Below are positions 18,633 to 27,665 of a stretch of 64,000 nucleotides of DNA, one piece after another. Positions within the stretch are counted from its first letter, which is position 1. Each line of letters begins with the position of its first letter. The stretch lies in NCBI GenBank assembly GCA_938036835.1, contig CALHWB010000046.1, positions 15,967-79,966 of the forward strand. The letters run 5' to 3'. The stretch comes from an uncultured Propionibacterium sp. Lineage in GTDB: Bacteria > Actinomycetota > Actinomycetes > Propionibacteriales > Propionibacteriaceae. A model generated the notes under the pieces. That model worked only from the letters and a program-made list of their open reading frames with translations. It had not been told where the DNA came from and searched no databases. The translations under genes were made by a program, and so were the position numbers.

Positions 18633-20909
18633 CTACGCACCACGGTCGTCCTCCTGGAAGCACTCCTCCAGGAGGTCATAGACGGCTTGGTCGTCGATGG
18701 TGGCCCGAGAATGCCTTTTGCGTCCTGGCCGGGCTGTCCGCGCATCCTCGGTGCCGTTCAGCCCGGGCAGGCTACGGTCCTTCAGACGCTTTCGCAATTC
18801 CCTCTCGGCGGCGTCGGGGTCATTTTCGTCCTTGATTTGCTCTTTGGCAGGTAATTGGCTGAAGGGCACCAGATCGGGGTGGGTCTTTGCGGGCCCCGGT
18901 GGCCGGCCATCGCGGCGGCTTTCGCCATGGCTTGAAGGCGCCGCATCGGGGTGGGTCTTGTCCGGTTTCGCGTAGCTGAATCCTTCCGATCGCATGAAGG
19001 CGTTCCACCTGGCATGTTCCAGCCGGCGCAGGTGTTCCCGGCCTTCGAGACCGTTGGGGCTGTCAGGCTGATGGTGACGGTGCAGCCGCTGTCTGGCCTT
19101 GTGATGCAGCACGACCGCCATAGAAGAACGATAGTGATACTCGCTTGTGAAGAACTCTTGGATGCCTCGCCACCACTTATTCGCATCCAGGTCTGGTTCT
19201 TGTTGCACCCAGTGCAGGTGGCTGGCCAAGGCGGCGCTTTCCATATCCGATTGGATGATCGCCTGGTGAGTGTAGATCTCGCCCGTGCCGCCCACCAGGT
19301 CAATGGGCGGGGCACCGTCCGCCTGCAACACCTCCTGCAATGCCGGGCGCAGTTCGTCGGCATGCCGGGAGACCACCATGATGATGGGCTTGCGCTGCTT
19401 TCTGGCCAGTTCACGCTGCAACCGGATAGCAACCTGCAGGTTGCGGCTGTCATCGCCGAGGGAGACGAATATCAAGGTAGGGTTCGCGATTCGCAGCGCC
19501 TGCTTCACCAGCTCGGCGGAAGTAGCATCGATGCCGGGGTGAATGGTGATGTCGTGGTGGGCGTCATCGAACAGGATCCGTCTCACCGGCGGCTTCTTAG
19601 GCAACCAGTGGAAGGCCGATCGCCTGCGCCGGGCCGCAAGCAGGATCCGTCCTACCGGCGGCTTCTTGGCCAGGCCGGGATAATCCAGGCGGAATCGTTT
19701 GGCGATGTGCGGATCAGTATCGAACCCGTCCACTTTCAACAGGTACTGGCCACCGGCTGTGGTATCCATCTGGCAGAACCAGGTGAGGGCCTTCAGCATC
19801 TCCATGCCATGCTCCCCCAACCCTAAGATGACCGCCGATATCAACCGGTCCCCACGGTCGGTCGTGGCCGCCCGGCTGAATAGGTCAATGCCTCCGGTCT
19901 TGCCGATACCCCGAACGCCCGGTTGCTGGGAATCCTGCCATAGCCAGTTGTAGACCATGGTGCGCGCGATGTTGATGCGCCGGACCCGCAACGGGCCCGA
20001 TCCGGCGGTGCCGGCTGCCCGGGAGCCATTCGCTCGCGATTCGGTATCCTCCGATGGGTTGCTCGATCTCGTCGCGCTGGTGACGATCAATCGGCCTTCG
20101 ACGGAGTCCGAAAACAGGTATAGATCGGTCTGCCCACGGCGCCGGGTGTACCGCTCGTCCGATGTGATCTTGTAAGCCTGCCGCAGGTTCTCAGCCGGGT
20201 CTGAGCCCATGACGAAGAACCGCATTCGGCGTTTACGGCGCCAGGTCAGGGCGGGGGAAAGCGCATCGTCGCGCAGGCAGATGGCCTTCAGCCGATCGGC
20301 CCGTGCCTGTAGACCGGTCGAGAACTTGCTGTCATCTGATAGCACATTGGTGAATACGATGATCGATTCCGGATCGCATTTGCGGATGCTCTCGGCCAAC
20401 GCCAGCGAATTCTCGTTGAGTTCACTGAATACATCCGCCCGACGACGGTGTCGTAGCCTGCGGGCATATTGCAGTTTGCCCCACAGATCGCCGATCAGGC
20501 TGACCACCAGGGTGACGGTCAGGATTGGCGCCGCGGCCGAAAGCAGCAGGGCGTAGCCGGCCCCGATGCACGCGAACCCGTCGGCCTCTCGCATTAGCCG
20601 AAGCGTTGGGGCAATATCCACCCCGGCCACGAACACCTGCATGGTGACGTAGAAGGCCCCGATAACTGCCCCTACCAAGCCGCCGAGGCCGTTCAGCTGC
20701 GCGACCTGGATCGGATAGATCAAAACCGCGACGAGGGCGACAAGCCACACCCGTGAACTCAATGAGGCGAACCAGCTCCGATCGAACCACTCGATGACCC
20801 TGCCCGGCCGGCCGGGACCGCGCGAGTTGCGGCGCGCCCAGCGCAGCGAAACCCAGATAATCAGCGAAATCACCGCGATCGCCAGGGACACCCAATGGCC
20901 CCACGTCAT
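18633..20909 (-). CDS. membrane protein with TrkA-N-like Rossmann and RyR domains
   Basis: A 758-residue protein in three blocks. Residues 1-145 contain four or five membrane helices (WVSLAIAVISLIIWVSL, VWLVALVAVLIYPIQVA, GLGGLVGAVIGAFYVTM, LLLSAAAPILTVTLVVSLIG). A Rossmann-like part spans about 180-570, with GLGEHGMEML as a dinucleotide-type loop near 360 and LIFVSLGDDSRNLQVAIRL resembling TrkA-N/RCK domains. A C-terminal RyR (ryanodine-receptor repeat) domain begins near 625 with LRRLEHARWNAFMRSEGFSYA and ends with HPDLVPFSQLP. Such proteins are predicted in conflict systems, with the Rossmann and RyR parts sensing nucleotide-type ligands. ATG 20909 follows AGGGGG. It has its own upstream region and lies next to the III-D operon. 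Two in-frame direct repeats occur inside. Function is inferred. Confidence 0.7.
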   Translation of the reverse strand: MTWGHWVSLAIAVISLIIWVSLRWARRNSRGPGRPGRVIEWFDRSWFASLSSRVWLVALVAVLIYPIQVAQLNGLGGLVGAVIGAFYVTMQVFVAGVDIAPTLRLMREADGFACIGAGYALLLSAAAPILTVTLVVSLIGDLWGKLQYARRLRHRRRADVFSELNENSLALAESIRKCDPESIIVFTNVLSDDSKFSTGLQARADRLKAICLRDDALSPALTWRRKRRMRFFVMGSDPAENLRQAYKITSDERYTRRRGQTDLYLFSDSVEGRLIVTSATRSSNPSEDTESRANGSRAAGTAGSGPLRVRRINIARTMVYNWLWQDSQQPGVRGIGKTGGIDLFSRAATTDRGDRLISAVILGLGEHGMEMLKALTWFCQMDTTAGGQYLLKVDGFDTDPHIAKRFRLDYPGLAKKPPVGRILLAARRRRSAFHWLPKKPPVRRILFDDAHHDITIHPGIDATSAELVKQALRIANPTLIFVSLGDDSRNLQVAIRLQRELARKQRKPIIMVVSRHADELRPALQEVLQADGAPPIDLVGGTGEIYTHQAIIQSDMESAALASHLHWVQQEPDLDANKWWRGIQEFFTSEYHYRSSMAVVLHHKARQRLHRHHQPDSPNGLEGREHLRRLEHARWNAFMRSEGFSYAKPDKTHPDAAPSSHGESRRDGRPPGPAKTHPDLVPFSQLPAKEQIKDENDPDAAERELRKRLKDRSLPGLNGTEDARTARPGRKRHSRATIDDQAVYDLLEECFQEDDRGA
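18873..18959. repeat. 15-base direct repeat, 72-base period, inside the RyR domain region
   Basis: ATCGGGGTGGGTCTT occurs at 18873-18887 and 18945-18959, a 24-codon in-frame spacing that gives the peptide KTHPD twice. It inserts a polar stretch between the two halves of the RyR domain. Confidence 0.8.
19572..19667. repeat. 27-base imperfect direct repeat, 69-base period, inside the RyR gene
   Basis: Bases 19572-19598 recur at 19641-19667 with two differences, a 23-codon in-frame spacing that repeats KKPPVxRIL in the Rossmann region. Confidence 0.85.
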
Positions 20910-21239
20910 CTTGTCCCCCTATGCCCGCGCCGCCATGGCGTTGGTTAGGCCTCGGCCAGCGCTACCCCGATAGCCGGGCCCGATAGGCACCATCGACCCG
21001 GCTACCCAGCAGTCGAGATATTAGCCAGCCGGCAGTCCCGACACAATAAACCAGCAGCGAAACCAAACACCCAGCAGACCCCAGAACCCGGCCGATCGGC
21101 CGTCTTGTTGGCTCCGGCCGTTCCCAGCCCCTTCAGCGGCTGCCGGGCACGACCCACTATACTGAGACGGTATGACCCTCTCATTGGCACTGCTGGGGTG
21201 TCCGGTGTCGTCGCCGGCTATCACCGGGGGTGCCCGCCG
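20910..21239. other. divergent intergenic region
   Basis: It separates the minus-strand RyR gene from the plus-strand PGD protein gene and should hold promoters for both. TATACT at 21158-21163 is a plausible plus-strand -10 element, but no good -35 accompanies it. No gene is visible. Confidence 0.4.
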
Positions 21240-21611
21240 ATGAGATATGCCCGCCGGGGCCGTGTCCGGATCGTCGAACGCCTGCTCGTTTCGCGAACCT
21301 GGACCACACATTCTGGTCAGCGGTTAACCGCGCAGCCCGGGGATCTGCTGCTCACCGATGGCAATAGCACCTGGAGCGTCACCTCCGACGAATTCGCCCG
21401 CACATATCGCCCGTGCGGGTCGGTCTACGCAGAACGCTTCGGCGAGGTGGACGCCCGCCCTGCCGTTCCGGGCGAAGTCGTCGAATCTGCCGAGGGGCCC
21501 GAGACCGCCGTCCCAGGCGACTGGGTGGTCAGCAACGACCGGGGCTACATGTGGCTGATCGCCGGCTCCCGATTCCACGAGACGTACCTTCCGGTCACCC
21601 AGGACTCCTGA
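21240..21611 (+). CDS. small protein with two PGD-type modules, function unknown
   Basis: A 123-residue soluble protein starting at ATG 21240 (MRYARRGRVRIVERL). Two similar modules are visible: AQPGDLLLTDGNSTWSVTSDEFARTY and, about 55 residues later, AVPGDWVVSNDRGYMWLIAGSRFHETY (first residues only matter: PGDxxxx, then W, then FxxTY). This PGDW-type module recurs in phage and mobile-element small proteins and may be a small beta fold. It lies between the III-D/RyR block and the I-G operon on the same strand as the latter, 330 bases before csb1. I cannot assign a function. Confidence 0.6.
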   Translation: MRYARRGRVRIVERLLVSRTWTTHSGQRLTAQPGDLLLTDGNSTWSVTSDEFARTYRPCGSVYAERFGEVDARPAVPGEVVESAEGPETAVPGDWVVSNDRGYMWLIAGSRFHETYLPVTQDS

Positions 21612-21941
21612 GACCCGGCCAGGCATGCCGCGCTCCCGCTCGCTAACCACGATCCGCCCACAATCCTGGTGACACCGGGGACGCGCAGGCGACGGCTGCC
21701 GATCTAGCGGCCGCCCGATACGACACGTGACGCGCCGCTGGGCGGCCTCCGGCACGCTGCCGCGGCAGCCCAGCGATGGCCGATTCCAAGATCTCGCCAA
21801 GAATCACCCACCCCGGATAAAAAATGTCAGTGGCACCTGCTGAACTTTGTGCATGGCATCGGGGGACCGCAGACCATCGGGCAGCGACATCTGCGACCGC
21901 ACGACCAGTATCCCACCAACGGCCAACAGAAAGGCACGAGA
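21612..21941. other. upstream region of the type I-G operon
   Basis: A 330-base gap expected to hold the promoter of the csb1 operon. An A-rich patch (GGATAAAAAATG near 21814) stands out, but no clear paired -35 was found. No gene is supported. Confidence 0.4.
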
Positions 21942-23210
21942 ATGACTACCCTCGATTTCGACATCCTGCGCGCGGCGGTCGGCGGCTCCCATGTGGCGCT
22001 GCGTTGCCGCACCGAGTTGCAGCCCGCCGGCGGCGTCGGCGACAAGGTGTTCCCGTCCACCTACGGGGTTTCGGACGGGGCCCCCACCCGGTATGCCACC
22101 GAAACCTACCGGGAGGATGGTGTGGAAAAGCGCAGCGTCCTGCTCGATTCGGTGGCCAGCAGCGCCAACCGGCACGAGCTTGCCCTCCAGGAGGGCCTGG
22201 ATGCCGGTGAGATCAGCTTTCCGAATCCATTCGTCGATTTCACCGTGGACGAAGAGCTGATCGAGATCGGGCGTATCACCGCTCTGCAAGCCCCGCATCG
22301 GCTGGCCGATGCGATCTTCCGCGATTCGATGCTGGACGGCACCTTGTTCCGGTTGAGCGAGTTGGGCCACCAGATCACCGACGCCTCACCGGACGCGGCG
22401 ACGGCGTTGTTCCTGACCAATCCGGTAGCCCTGCTGATGGGCATGTGGGATTCCACCGGCCCCAAGGGTGGGTTGGGCGCCAAATTCCAGCGGGCCTTCG
22501 TCTCCGAGATCGTCGGTTTGGGCGCCCAATTCGGTGTCAAGGTCGGCAGCCGGATCGACCCGCTACAGATCGAGCGCAGCGCGGCCACGGTGTATAGGCA
22601 TGCCGAACCAGACCAAGGGTGGACGCTGGACGAGAGCGAAGCCCAGGTTGATAAGAAGGGCCCGGTGGCGGTGGGCAACAAGGGCGATCTGGGCCGGCCG
22701 TCCGCGGTCAACCACGGCAATGTCACCCCGTCGATCGACCACCAGGCCGGTGGTGTGACCATTGAGAAGGCCATTCAAACCACGGTGATCTCGTTAGCGG
22801 CGCTGCGCAAGCTACGTTTCTGCACCGATGCCTCCGGGGCCGCGCTGAGCGGTGCCGCCCGGCAGCGCGCCGAGTTGGCCGCTCGCACCGCTGTCGCCGC
22901 CCTGGGTGTGGTGGCGATCGCCTACCAGCGCGACTACGACTACGATCTGCGGTCACGCTGCCTGTTGGTGCCCACTCACGAGGCCCGCCTTGAGCTGGTG
23001 CCGCGCGACGGCAGCACCCCGCCGGTGTTCCCGGTCGACCGGGCAGCGGCGGTAGCCCTGCTGGAGCAGGCCGCGGCCGAATGCGCCGCGGCCGGGTTGG
23101 CCTGGCCGACCGAGCCGATCCGGCTCGTCCCGGCACCCAAACTGCGCGAACTGATCAAGCGCAGCCGCGCCCAGTCCTTTCAGCGACCCGCGGACGACCA
23201 GGCTGAATGA
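21942..23210 (+). CDS. csb1: Csb1, Cas7-type subunit of type I-G Cascade
   Basis: A 422-residue Csb1 (GSU0053 type) protein, the crRNA-backbone subunit of type I-G (formerly I-U). The family features seen are DILRAAVGGSHVALRCRTEL at the start, SSANRHELAL, ATALFLTNPVALLMGMWDSTG, KFQRAFVSEIVG, and SAATVYRHAEPD. ATG 21942 was preferred to an upstream ATG because of the AAAGG site and because the family begins near here. It is the first gene of a tightly packed operon in which successive genes overlap by 4-8 bases. Confidence 0.9.
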   Translation: MTTLDFDILRAAVGGSHVALRCRTELQPAGGVGDKVFPSTYGVSDGAPTRYATETYREDGVEKRSVLLDSVASSANRHELALQEGLDAGEISFPNPFVDFTVDEELIEIGRITALQAPHRLADAIFRDSMLDGTLFRLSELGHQITDASPDAATALFLTNPVALLMGMWDSTGPKGGLGAKFQRAFVSEIVGLGAQFGVKVGSRIDPLQIERSAATVYRHAEPDQGWTLDESEAQVDKKGPVAVGNKGDLGRPSAVNHGNVTPSIDHQAGGVTIEKAIQTTVISLAALRKLRFCTDASGAALSGAARQRAELAARTAVAALGVVAIAYQRDYDYDLRSRCLLVPTHEARLELVPRDGSTPPVFPVDRAAAVALLEQAAAECAAAGLAWPTEPIRLVPAPKLRELIKRSRAQSFQRPADDQAE

Positions 23211-24775
23211 TGCTCACCGTTGAGGTCGACTTCCTCACCGGGCGGTATGTGGCCGCCAGGCACGATGACCGGAACGCCCCCGAGTGGCCACCGCATCCGG
23301 CCAGGTTCTTCTCGGCGCTGGTCGCCGAATGGGCCAGCACACCCGAGGCCAACCCGGATGAGGAACTGTTGCTGCGCAGGCTGGAATGCCATGGTTCACC
23401 CCGCATCGGGGTGGGGCAGGCCAGGGCCCGTACTCCGGTAATCCACTATGTGCCGGTCAACGATGCTTCGGTGATCGGCAAGGCGCTGTGGCAGCGAGTG
23501 GAAAAAGCAACCGAGGCTCGCCGACGGCTGGCCGCGGGCAACCTAACCAACCGAGAACGCAGATCGGCGATGAGCCAACTCAACAAGGCACGCGATGTCG
23601 CCAGCCTAGTGCACGGCAAGTCGGTCGAGGAGGCCATGGCGAAACTCGAGGCCCTACCCGATTCGATGCCCGCGGGCCGGGATCGGCAACCCCGCACGTT
23701 CCCCTCGATGACCCTGGCCCCGGAATCCGACGGCCGGTGCATCATCACCTACACCTGGCCGGACGCGGAGCTGACCGGCCGGCAGCGGCAGACTCTCGAC
23801 GGGCTGCTGGCCCGCGTGACCCGGTTCGGGCATTCGTCCTCGCTGGTCAGTTGCCGGTTGCTGGACGATCCGGTGCAGCAGATCACCCACTGGCCCGACC
23901 CAGATGCCGAGGAACTGTTGCGCACCACCGGGCCGGGACAGCTTGATGCCCTGGTCGAACTCTTCCACCGTCACCGGGGAGCCCGGCCGCGGGCTTTGCC
24001 GGCGGTCTCGACCCCATATGCCACGAGCCGGCCTCGTCCAGACCGGCCGCCGCGTAGCTCGGATACCGCCGGAATCTGGTTTAGTTTCGAGATCCGGCCG
24101 CGGCTGGGGGCACCGGCCTTGGCCAATCTGACCGCCACGATCCGCGGGGCGGTGTTGCAGGCCTGTGCGGCCACCGGCTCGACCCGGGGACGCGATGTCT
24201 TCGTGCTGGGGTTACCGAATGTGGGGCATCCGCAGGCTACCGGGGATCTACTCGGGGGCGCGGTGATCGTCCCGCGCGATCTCGCACCGGCGGAGCGTCG
24301 ACCCCTGCTGCGGGCGGTGGCTGCCGCCCTCGACGGGGTGGCGCCGAGCGCGTTGCAGGGGCTGCCCAAGATCAAACGGCTCACCGATCCCACTCAGCTC
24401 ACCCTGCAATGGGCTCGCTGGGCGCGGCCGGCACGCATCTGGTATTCCGCGTTACCGCTGGTCATCGCGGAATCACCGCGCCGTATCCTGGCCGCCGACG
24501 AGTACGAAACCTGGCTGATCGAATGGTTGACGCACTCGTGTTCCCGGGCGGGTCTGCCAAGTCCGGTGAATATCGAGACCACCCGCCAGTCTCTGCTGGC
24601 CGGGGTCCGGCCAGCAGGCAGTTTCCCACGGGTCATCCAGGCCGGACGCGTCCGGCGTCTGGTGCATGCCCGTATCGAGTTCGACACCCCGGTGGCCGGG
24701 CCGCTGCTCATCGGCGGCAACCGCAACCTCGGTTTCGGTCTGATGACCCCTACGAAGGAGCACCGAAATGACTGA
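23207..24775 (+). CDS. csb2: Csb2, Cas5-Cas6 fusion of type I-G
   Basis: A 522-residue Csb2 (GSU0054 type) protein combining a Cas5-like N-terminal part (VEVDFLTGRYVAARHDDRNAPEWPPHPARFFSAL, key residues at 2-38) with a C-terminal Cas6-like part ending in the G-loop LLIGGNRNLGFGLMTP. In type I-G this protein processes the pre-crRNA and caps the crRNA. The tandem ATGATG start overlaps the csb1 stop. In this window it is the best candidate processing enzyme for the array, possibly also serving III-D. Confidence 0.88.
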   Translation: MMLTVEVDFLTGRYVAARHDDRNAPEWPPHPARFFSALVAEWASTPEANPDEELLLRRLECHGSPRIGVGQARARTPVIHYVPVNDASVIGKALWQRVEKATEARRRLAAGNLTNRERRSAMSQLNKARDVASLVHGKSVEEAMAKLEALPDSMPAGRDRQPRTFPSMTLAPESDGRCIITYTWPDAELTGRQRQTLDGLLARVTRFGHSSSLVSCRLLDDPVQQITHWPDPDAEELLRTTGPGQLDALVELFHRHRGARPRALPAVSTPYATSRPRPDRPPRSSDTAGIWFSFEIRPRLGAPALANLTATIRGAVLQACAATGSTRGRDVFVLGLPNVGHPQATGDLLGGAVIVPRDLAPAERRPLLRAVAAALDGVAPSALQGLPKIKRLTDPTQLTLQWARWARPARIWYSALPLVIAESPRRILAADEYETWLIEWLTHSCSRAGLPSPVNIETTRQSLLAGVRPAGSFPRVIQAGRVRRLVHARIEFDTPVAGPLLIGGNRNLGFGLMTPTKEHRND

Positions 24776-27599
24776 CCTGGCCCGCGATTTCGGTGCCTTC
24801 TTCAACCAGCTGTGGGGCATGGCACCCTTCGATTGGCAGGTGGCGCTTGCCGAGCAGGTGGTCACCACGGGCCGCTGGCCGGCGCTGCTCGACCTGCCAA
24901 CCGGGTCGGGCAAGACGGCCGCCCTCGATATCGCGGTCTACGCGCTGGCCGCCAGGTGTGAAACGATGCCCCGCCGGGTCGCGTTCGTGGTCGATCGACG
25001 CACCATAGTCGATCAGACGGCGGCGCGGGCCCGGGCGGTGGCCGACCGATTGCAGTCCGCGCTGACCGGCGACCCCGCGTCCCCGTTGACCAGGGTGGCT
25101 CAACGCCTGGCCGGTCTGTCCGGCACGGGGGTGGCGTTGGATATTGGCCGGCTGCGCGGTGGTGGGCCCCGGCTACTCGACCCGCAGGAATGGCTGCGCT
25201 GGCCCGATCAGCCGGCCGTGATCGTCTCGACCGTCGACCAGTTCGGGTCTCGGCTGCTGTTTCGGGGTTACGGGGTCGGGCGCCGAATGGCGCCGATCCA
25301 TGCCGGGCTGACCGGGGCCGACACTCTGATCCTACTGGACGAGGTACAGCTGAGCACCGCCCTGGTAGAAACCTTGGAGGCACTCGAGCAGTTGCCTGCC
25401 GAAATCCGGGTGACCAGGCCGAACCAGGTGGTCCGCATGTCGGCCACGCCCGGCACCGGCCCGCTGCAACGATTCCCGGCCGAACCCAGCCTGCTCACCG
25501 GGGACGCCCGGCTAGCCGGCCGGATAGGCGCCCGCAAACGCTGCCGGCTGCTGCCTGCCATCGGAAAGAAGGGGCAGGACCCCGCTGCCGCCTGGGGGTC
25601 GGCCATCAAGGTTCTGGCCGAACGACCAGAGATCACCGACGGGGTGATAGGTGTGGTGGTCAACCGGGTGGCTACCGCGGTCGCAGTGCACCGCAGGCTC
25701 GTCGAGTTGGGCCACGGTAGCCTGCTGATCACCGGCCGGATGCGTGGTCGGGAACGTACCCGGGCGCAGGCACAGGCTACCGCCTGGGCGGCCGCAGACC
25801 GCGAGACGCAGCCGGGCCTGCGTTTCGTGGTGGCCACCCAGTGCATCGAGGTTGGCGCTGACTATAGTTTCGACGCGTTGATCAGCGAGATCTGCCCGCT
25901 GGCAGCCTTGCGGCAGCGTCTCGGGCGCCTGGATAGGCGCGGCGTCCATGCCGCAGCCGGCCTGCCCGCCCAGGCGTTCATCGTCGCCACCACGGGCCAG
26001 CCAGCCGACGATCCGATCTACGGTCCGGCGCTTGGTGCCACCCTTGCGGAGTTGGAGAAACGGTTCGGCCATGAGGAGTTCGACTGCGGCCCGATGTCGC
26101 AGGATCTCACCGAGCTGGGTACGGGCCTGGATATGCCGCCGGTACCGGCGGCGGTGTTGATGCCCACCGATCTGGATGAGCTCGCCGCAACCACCACCGA
26201 CCGTCCCCTGGAGGCCACCGTCGATGCCCTGCTGCACGGTTTCCGGAAACCAAACGCCGATGTCTCATTGGTGTGGCGGTTCGATCTGCCACCGTTGACA
26301 GATGACGGCATCGACGCGGCGAGCAGCATCCTCGGCGCGCTGTCGGCATTGCCCTCGGAAAGGCTCGATGTGCCGGTGACTGCGGTGCGGCAGTGGCTTG
26401 CTGCACCGAACGCCGTGCCGCCGGCGACCGCGGATATCGACAGCCCCGGCATCGAGGTATCGCCGGCCTCCGGTGTTTCGGTGAACCGGCGGGTTTGGCG
26501 GTTGGACGATGAAGGCGCCGCCCAACCGATCGATGCGCACGAGCTGCGTCCCGGCGATGTGGTGTTTGCGCCGGCCGAGTATGGCGGGCTGGTCGATGGG
26601 GTGTGGGATCCGAGTGGTACCGAACCGGTCAGCGACATCGCGGACGAGGTGACCTATGAGGCGGGCTGGGTGGTGTTGCGGCCTCGCGACGACGACCCGT
26701 GGCGGCGCCCCGATTCGGACGACGATTCGGAAACCGGGTCGCGCCGGGCCGAGTTCGTCGCCGAGGCAAACCGTCGCAGCCGGCTTCCTGGCCCGACGGC
26801 ATCCGCCAGCGCTGCCGGTAGCCGGCAGGATGCCGGCTCGCACGAGGACCACGATTCGCGCCCTGGTTGTATGGCGCGCCTAGCAGACGTCGTCGACTAC
26901 GGTGATCGTTGGGCGGTGATCTGCCCGGCGAGGCGCATCCCGGATGGCCGAGATGCCACGAATTCGCATCTGGGGGTGCAGGTTTCGCTGACCGATCACC
27001 TGCAGGGGGTGGCCGCGATGGCACGGGAAATGGCCGAACGCTGCGGGCTGCCGGACGAGTTGGTCGCCGATCTGGGGCTGGCTGGGGAATTGCACGACCT
27101 GGGTAAGGCAGACGAGCGTTTCCAGTTCGGTTTGGTTGGCGATGTGCTCGAACTGGCCAGTAGAGATGAGTTGCTTGCCAAGTCGGGCCGCCCCGGCGGG
27201 CATGTGCGCTGCGGCGATCCGTTTTGGGATTACCCGCCGGGCACCAGGCACGAGTTCTTGAGCGCCGCCTTGGCCTGTCAAGATCCCGGCCTGCTGCAGG
27301 AAGCCCACGACCCGGATCTGGTGTTGCATCTGATCGTCACCCATCACGGCCAAGCCCGGCCGTGGCCTGAGCTCGTGGCCGACCCGGCACCGCGTGAGGT
27401 TGCGGTGAGCGTGCGTGGCAGACGGCTGGTGACCAATACCCAGTTGACTGGCGACTTCGGTGCGCAGCAGGCGATGCGGTTCTATCGTCTGCTGCGCCGC
27501 TACGGCCATCACGGCCTGGCCTGGTTGGAGGCGGTGTTCCGGTTGGCCGATCACCGTCGCAGCGAAGCCGAAACCCGTGACCCGGAGGTGACAACGTGA
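24768..27599 (+). CDS. cas3: Cas3 helicase-nuclease with C-terminal HD domain (type I-G)
   Basis: A 943-residue Cas3. The helicase core shows Walker A LPTGSGKTAALD (about 41), the DEVQ box LILLDEVQLSTAL, motif III SATPG, and motif VI RQRLGRLDRRG. The HD nuclease lies at the C-terminus (GELHDLGKADERFQ near 765 and VTHHGQARPWP), the domain order of type I-G enzymes and the reverse of type I-E. Cascade recruits it to nick and unwind target DNA. ATG 24768 overlaps csb2 by 8 bases. All key residues are present, so it appears active. Confidence 0.95.
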   Translation: MTDLARDFGAFFNQLWGMAPFDWQVALAEQVVTTGRWPALLDLPTGSGKTAALDIAVYALAARCETMPRRVAFVVDRRTIVDQTAARARAVADRLQSALTGDPASPLTRVAQRLAGLSGTGVALDIGRLRGGGPRLLDPQEWLRWPDQPAVIVSTVDQFGSRLLFRGYGVGRRMAPIHAGLTGADTLILLDEVQLSTALVETLEALEQLPAEIRVTRPNQVVRMSATPGTGPLQRFPAEPSLLTGDARLAGRIGARKRCRLLPAIGKKGQDPAAAWGSAIKVLAERPEITDGVIGVVVNRVATAVAVHRRLVELGHGSLLITGRMRGRERTRAQAQATAWAAADRETQPGLRFVVATQCIEVGADYSFDALISEICPLAALRQRLGRLDRRGVHAAAGLPAQAFIVATTGQPADDPIYGPALGATLAELEKRFGHEEFDCGPMSQDLTELGTGLDMPPVPAAVLMPTDLDELAATTTDRPLEATVDALLHGFRKPNADVSLVWRFDLPPLTDDGIDAASSILGALSALPSERLDVPVTAVRQWLAAPNAVPPATADIDSPGIEVSPASGVSVNRRVWRLDDEGAAQPIDAHELRPGDVVFAPAEYGGLVDGVWDPSGTEPVSDIADEVTYEAGWVVLRPRDDDPWRRPDSDDDSETGSRRAEFVAEANRRSRLPGPTASASAAGSRQDAGSHEDHDSRPGCMARLADVVDYGDRWAVICPARRIPDGRDATNSHLGVQVSLTDHLQGVAAMAREMAERCGLPDELVADLGLAGELHDLGKADERFQFGLVGDVLELASRDELLAKSGRPGGHVRCGDPFWDYPPGTRHEFLSAALACQDPGLLQEAHDPDLVLHLIVTHHGQARPWPELVADPAPREVAVSVRGRRLVTNTQLTGDFGAQQAMRFYRLLRRYGHHGLAWLEAVFRLADHRRSEAETRDPEVTT

Positions 27600-27665
27600 C
27601 CGGACTACGGATGCCACCGGCGTCCCAGCAGCAGAAATCGACGGGTGAGGAAGGTGACAACGTGA
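27587..27665. repeat. 66-base duplication at the cas3 / cas8-like junction
   Basis: GGTGACAACGTGA occurs at 27587-27599 and again at 27653-27665. The first copy carries the cas3 stop in a GTGA overlap, while the second carries the GTG start of the next gene. The 66 bases look like an insertion flanked by a 13-base duplication that separated an original 4-base overlap. Confidence 0.8.
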
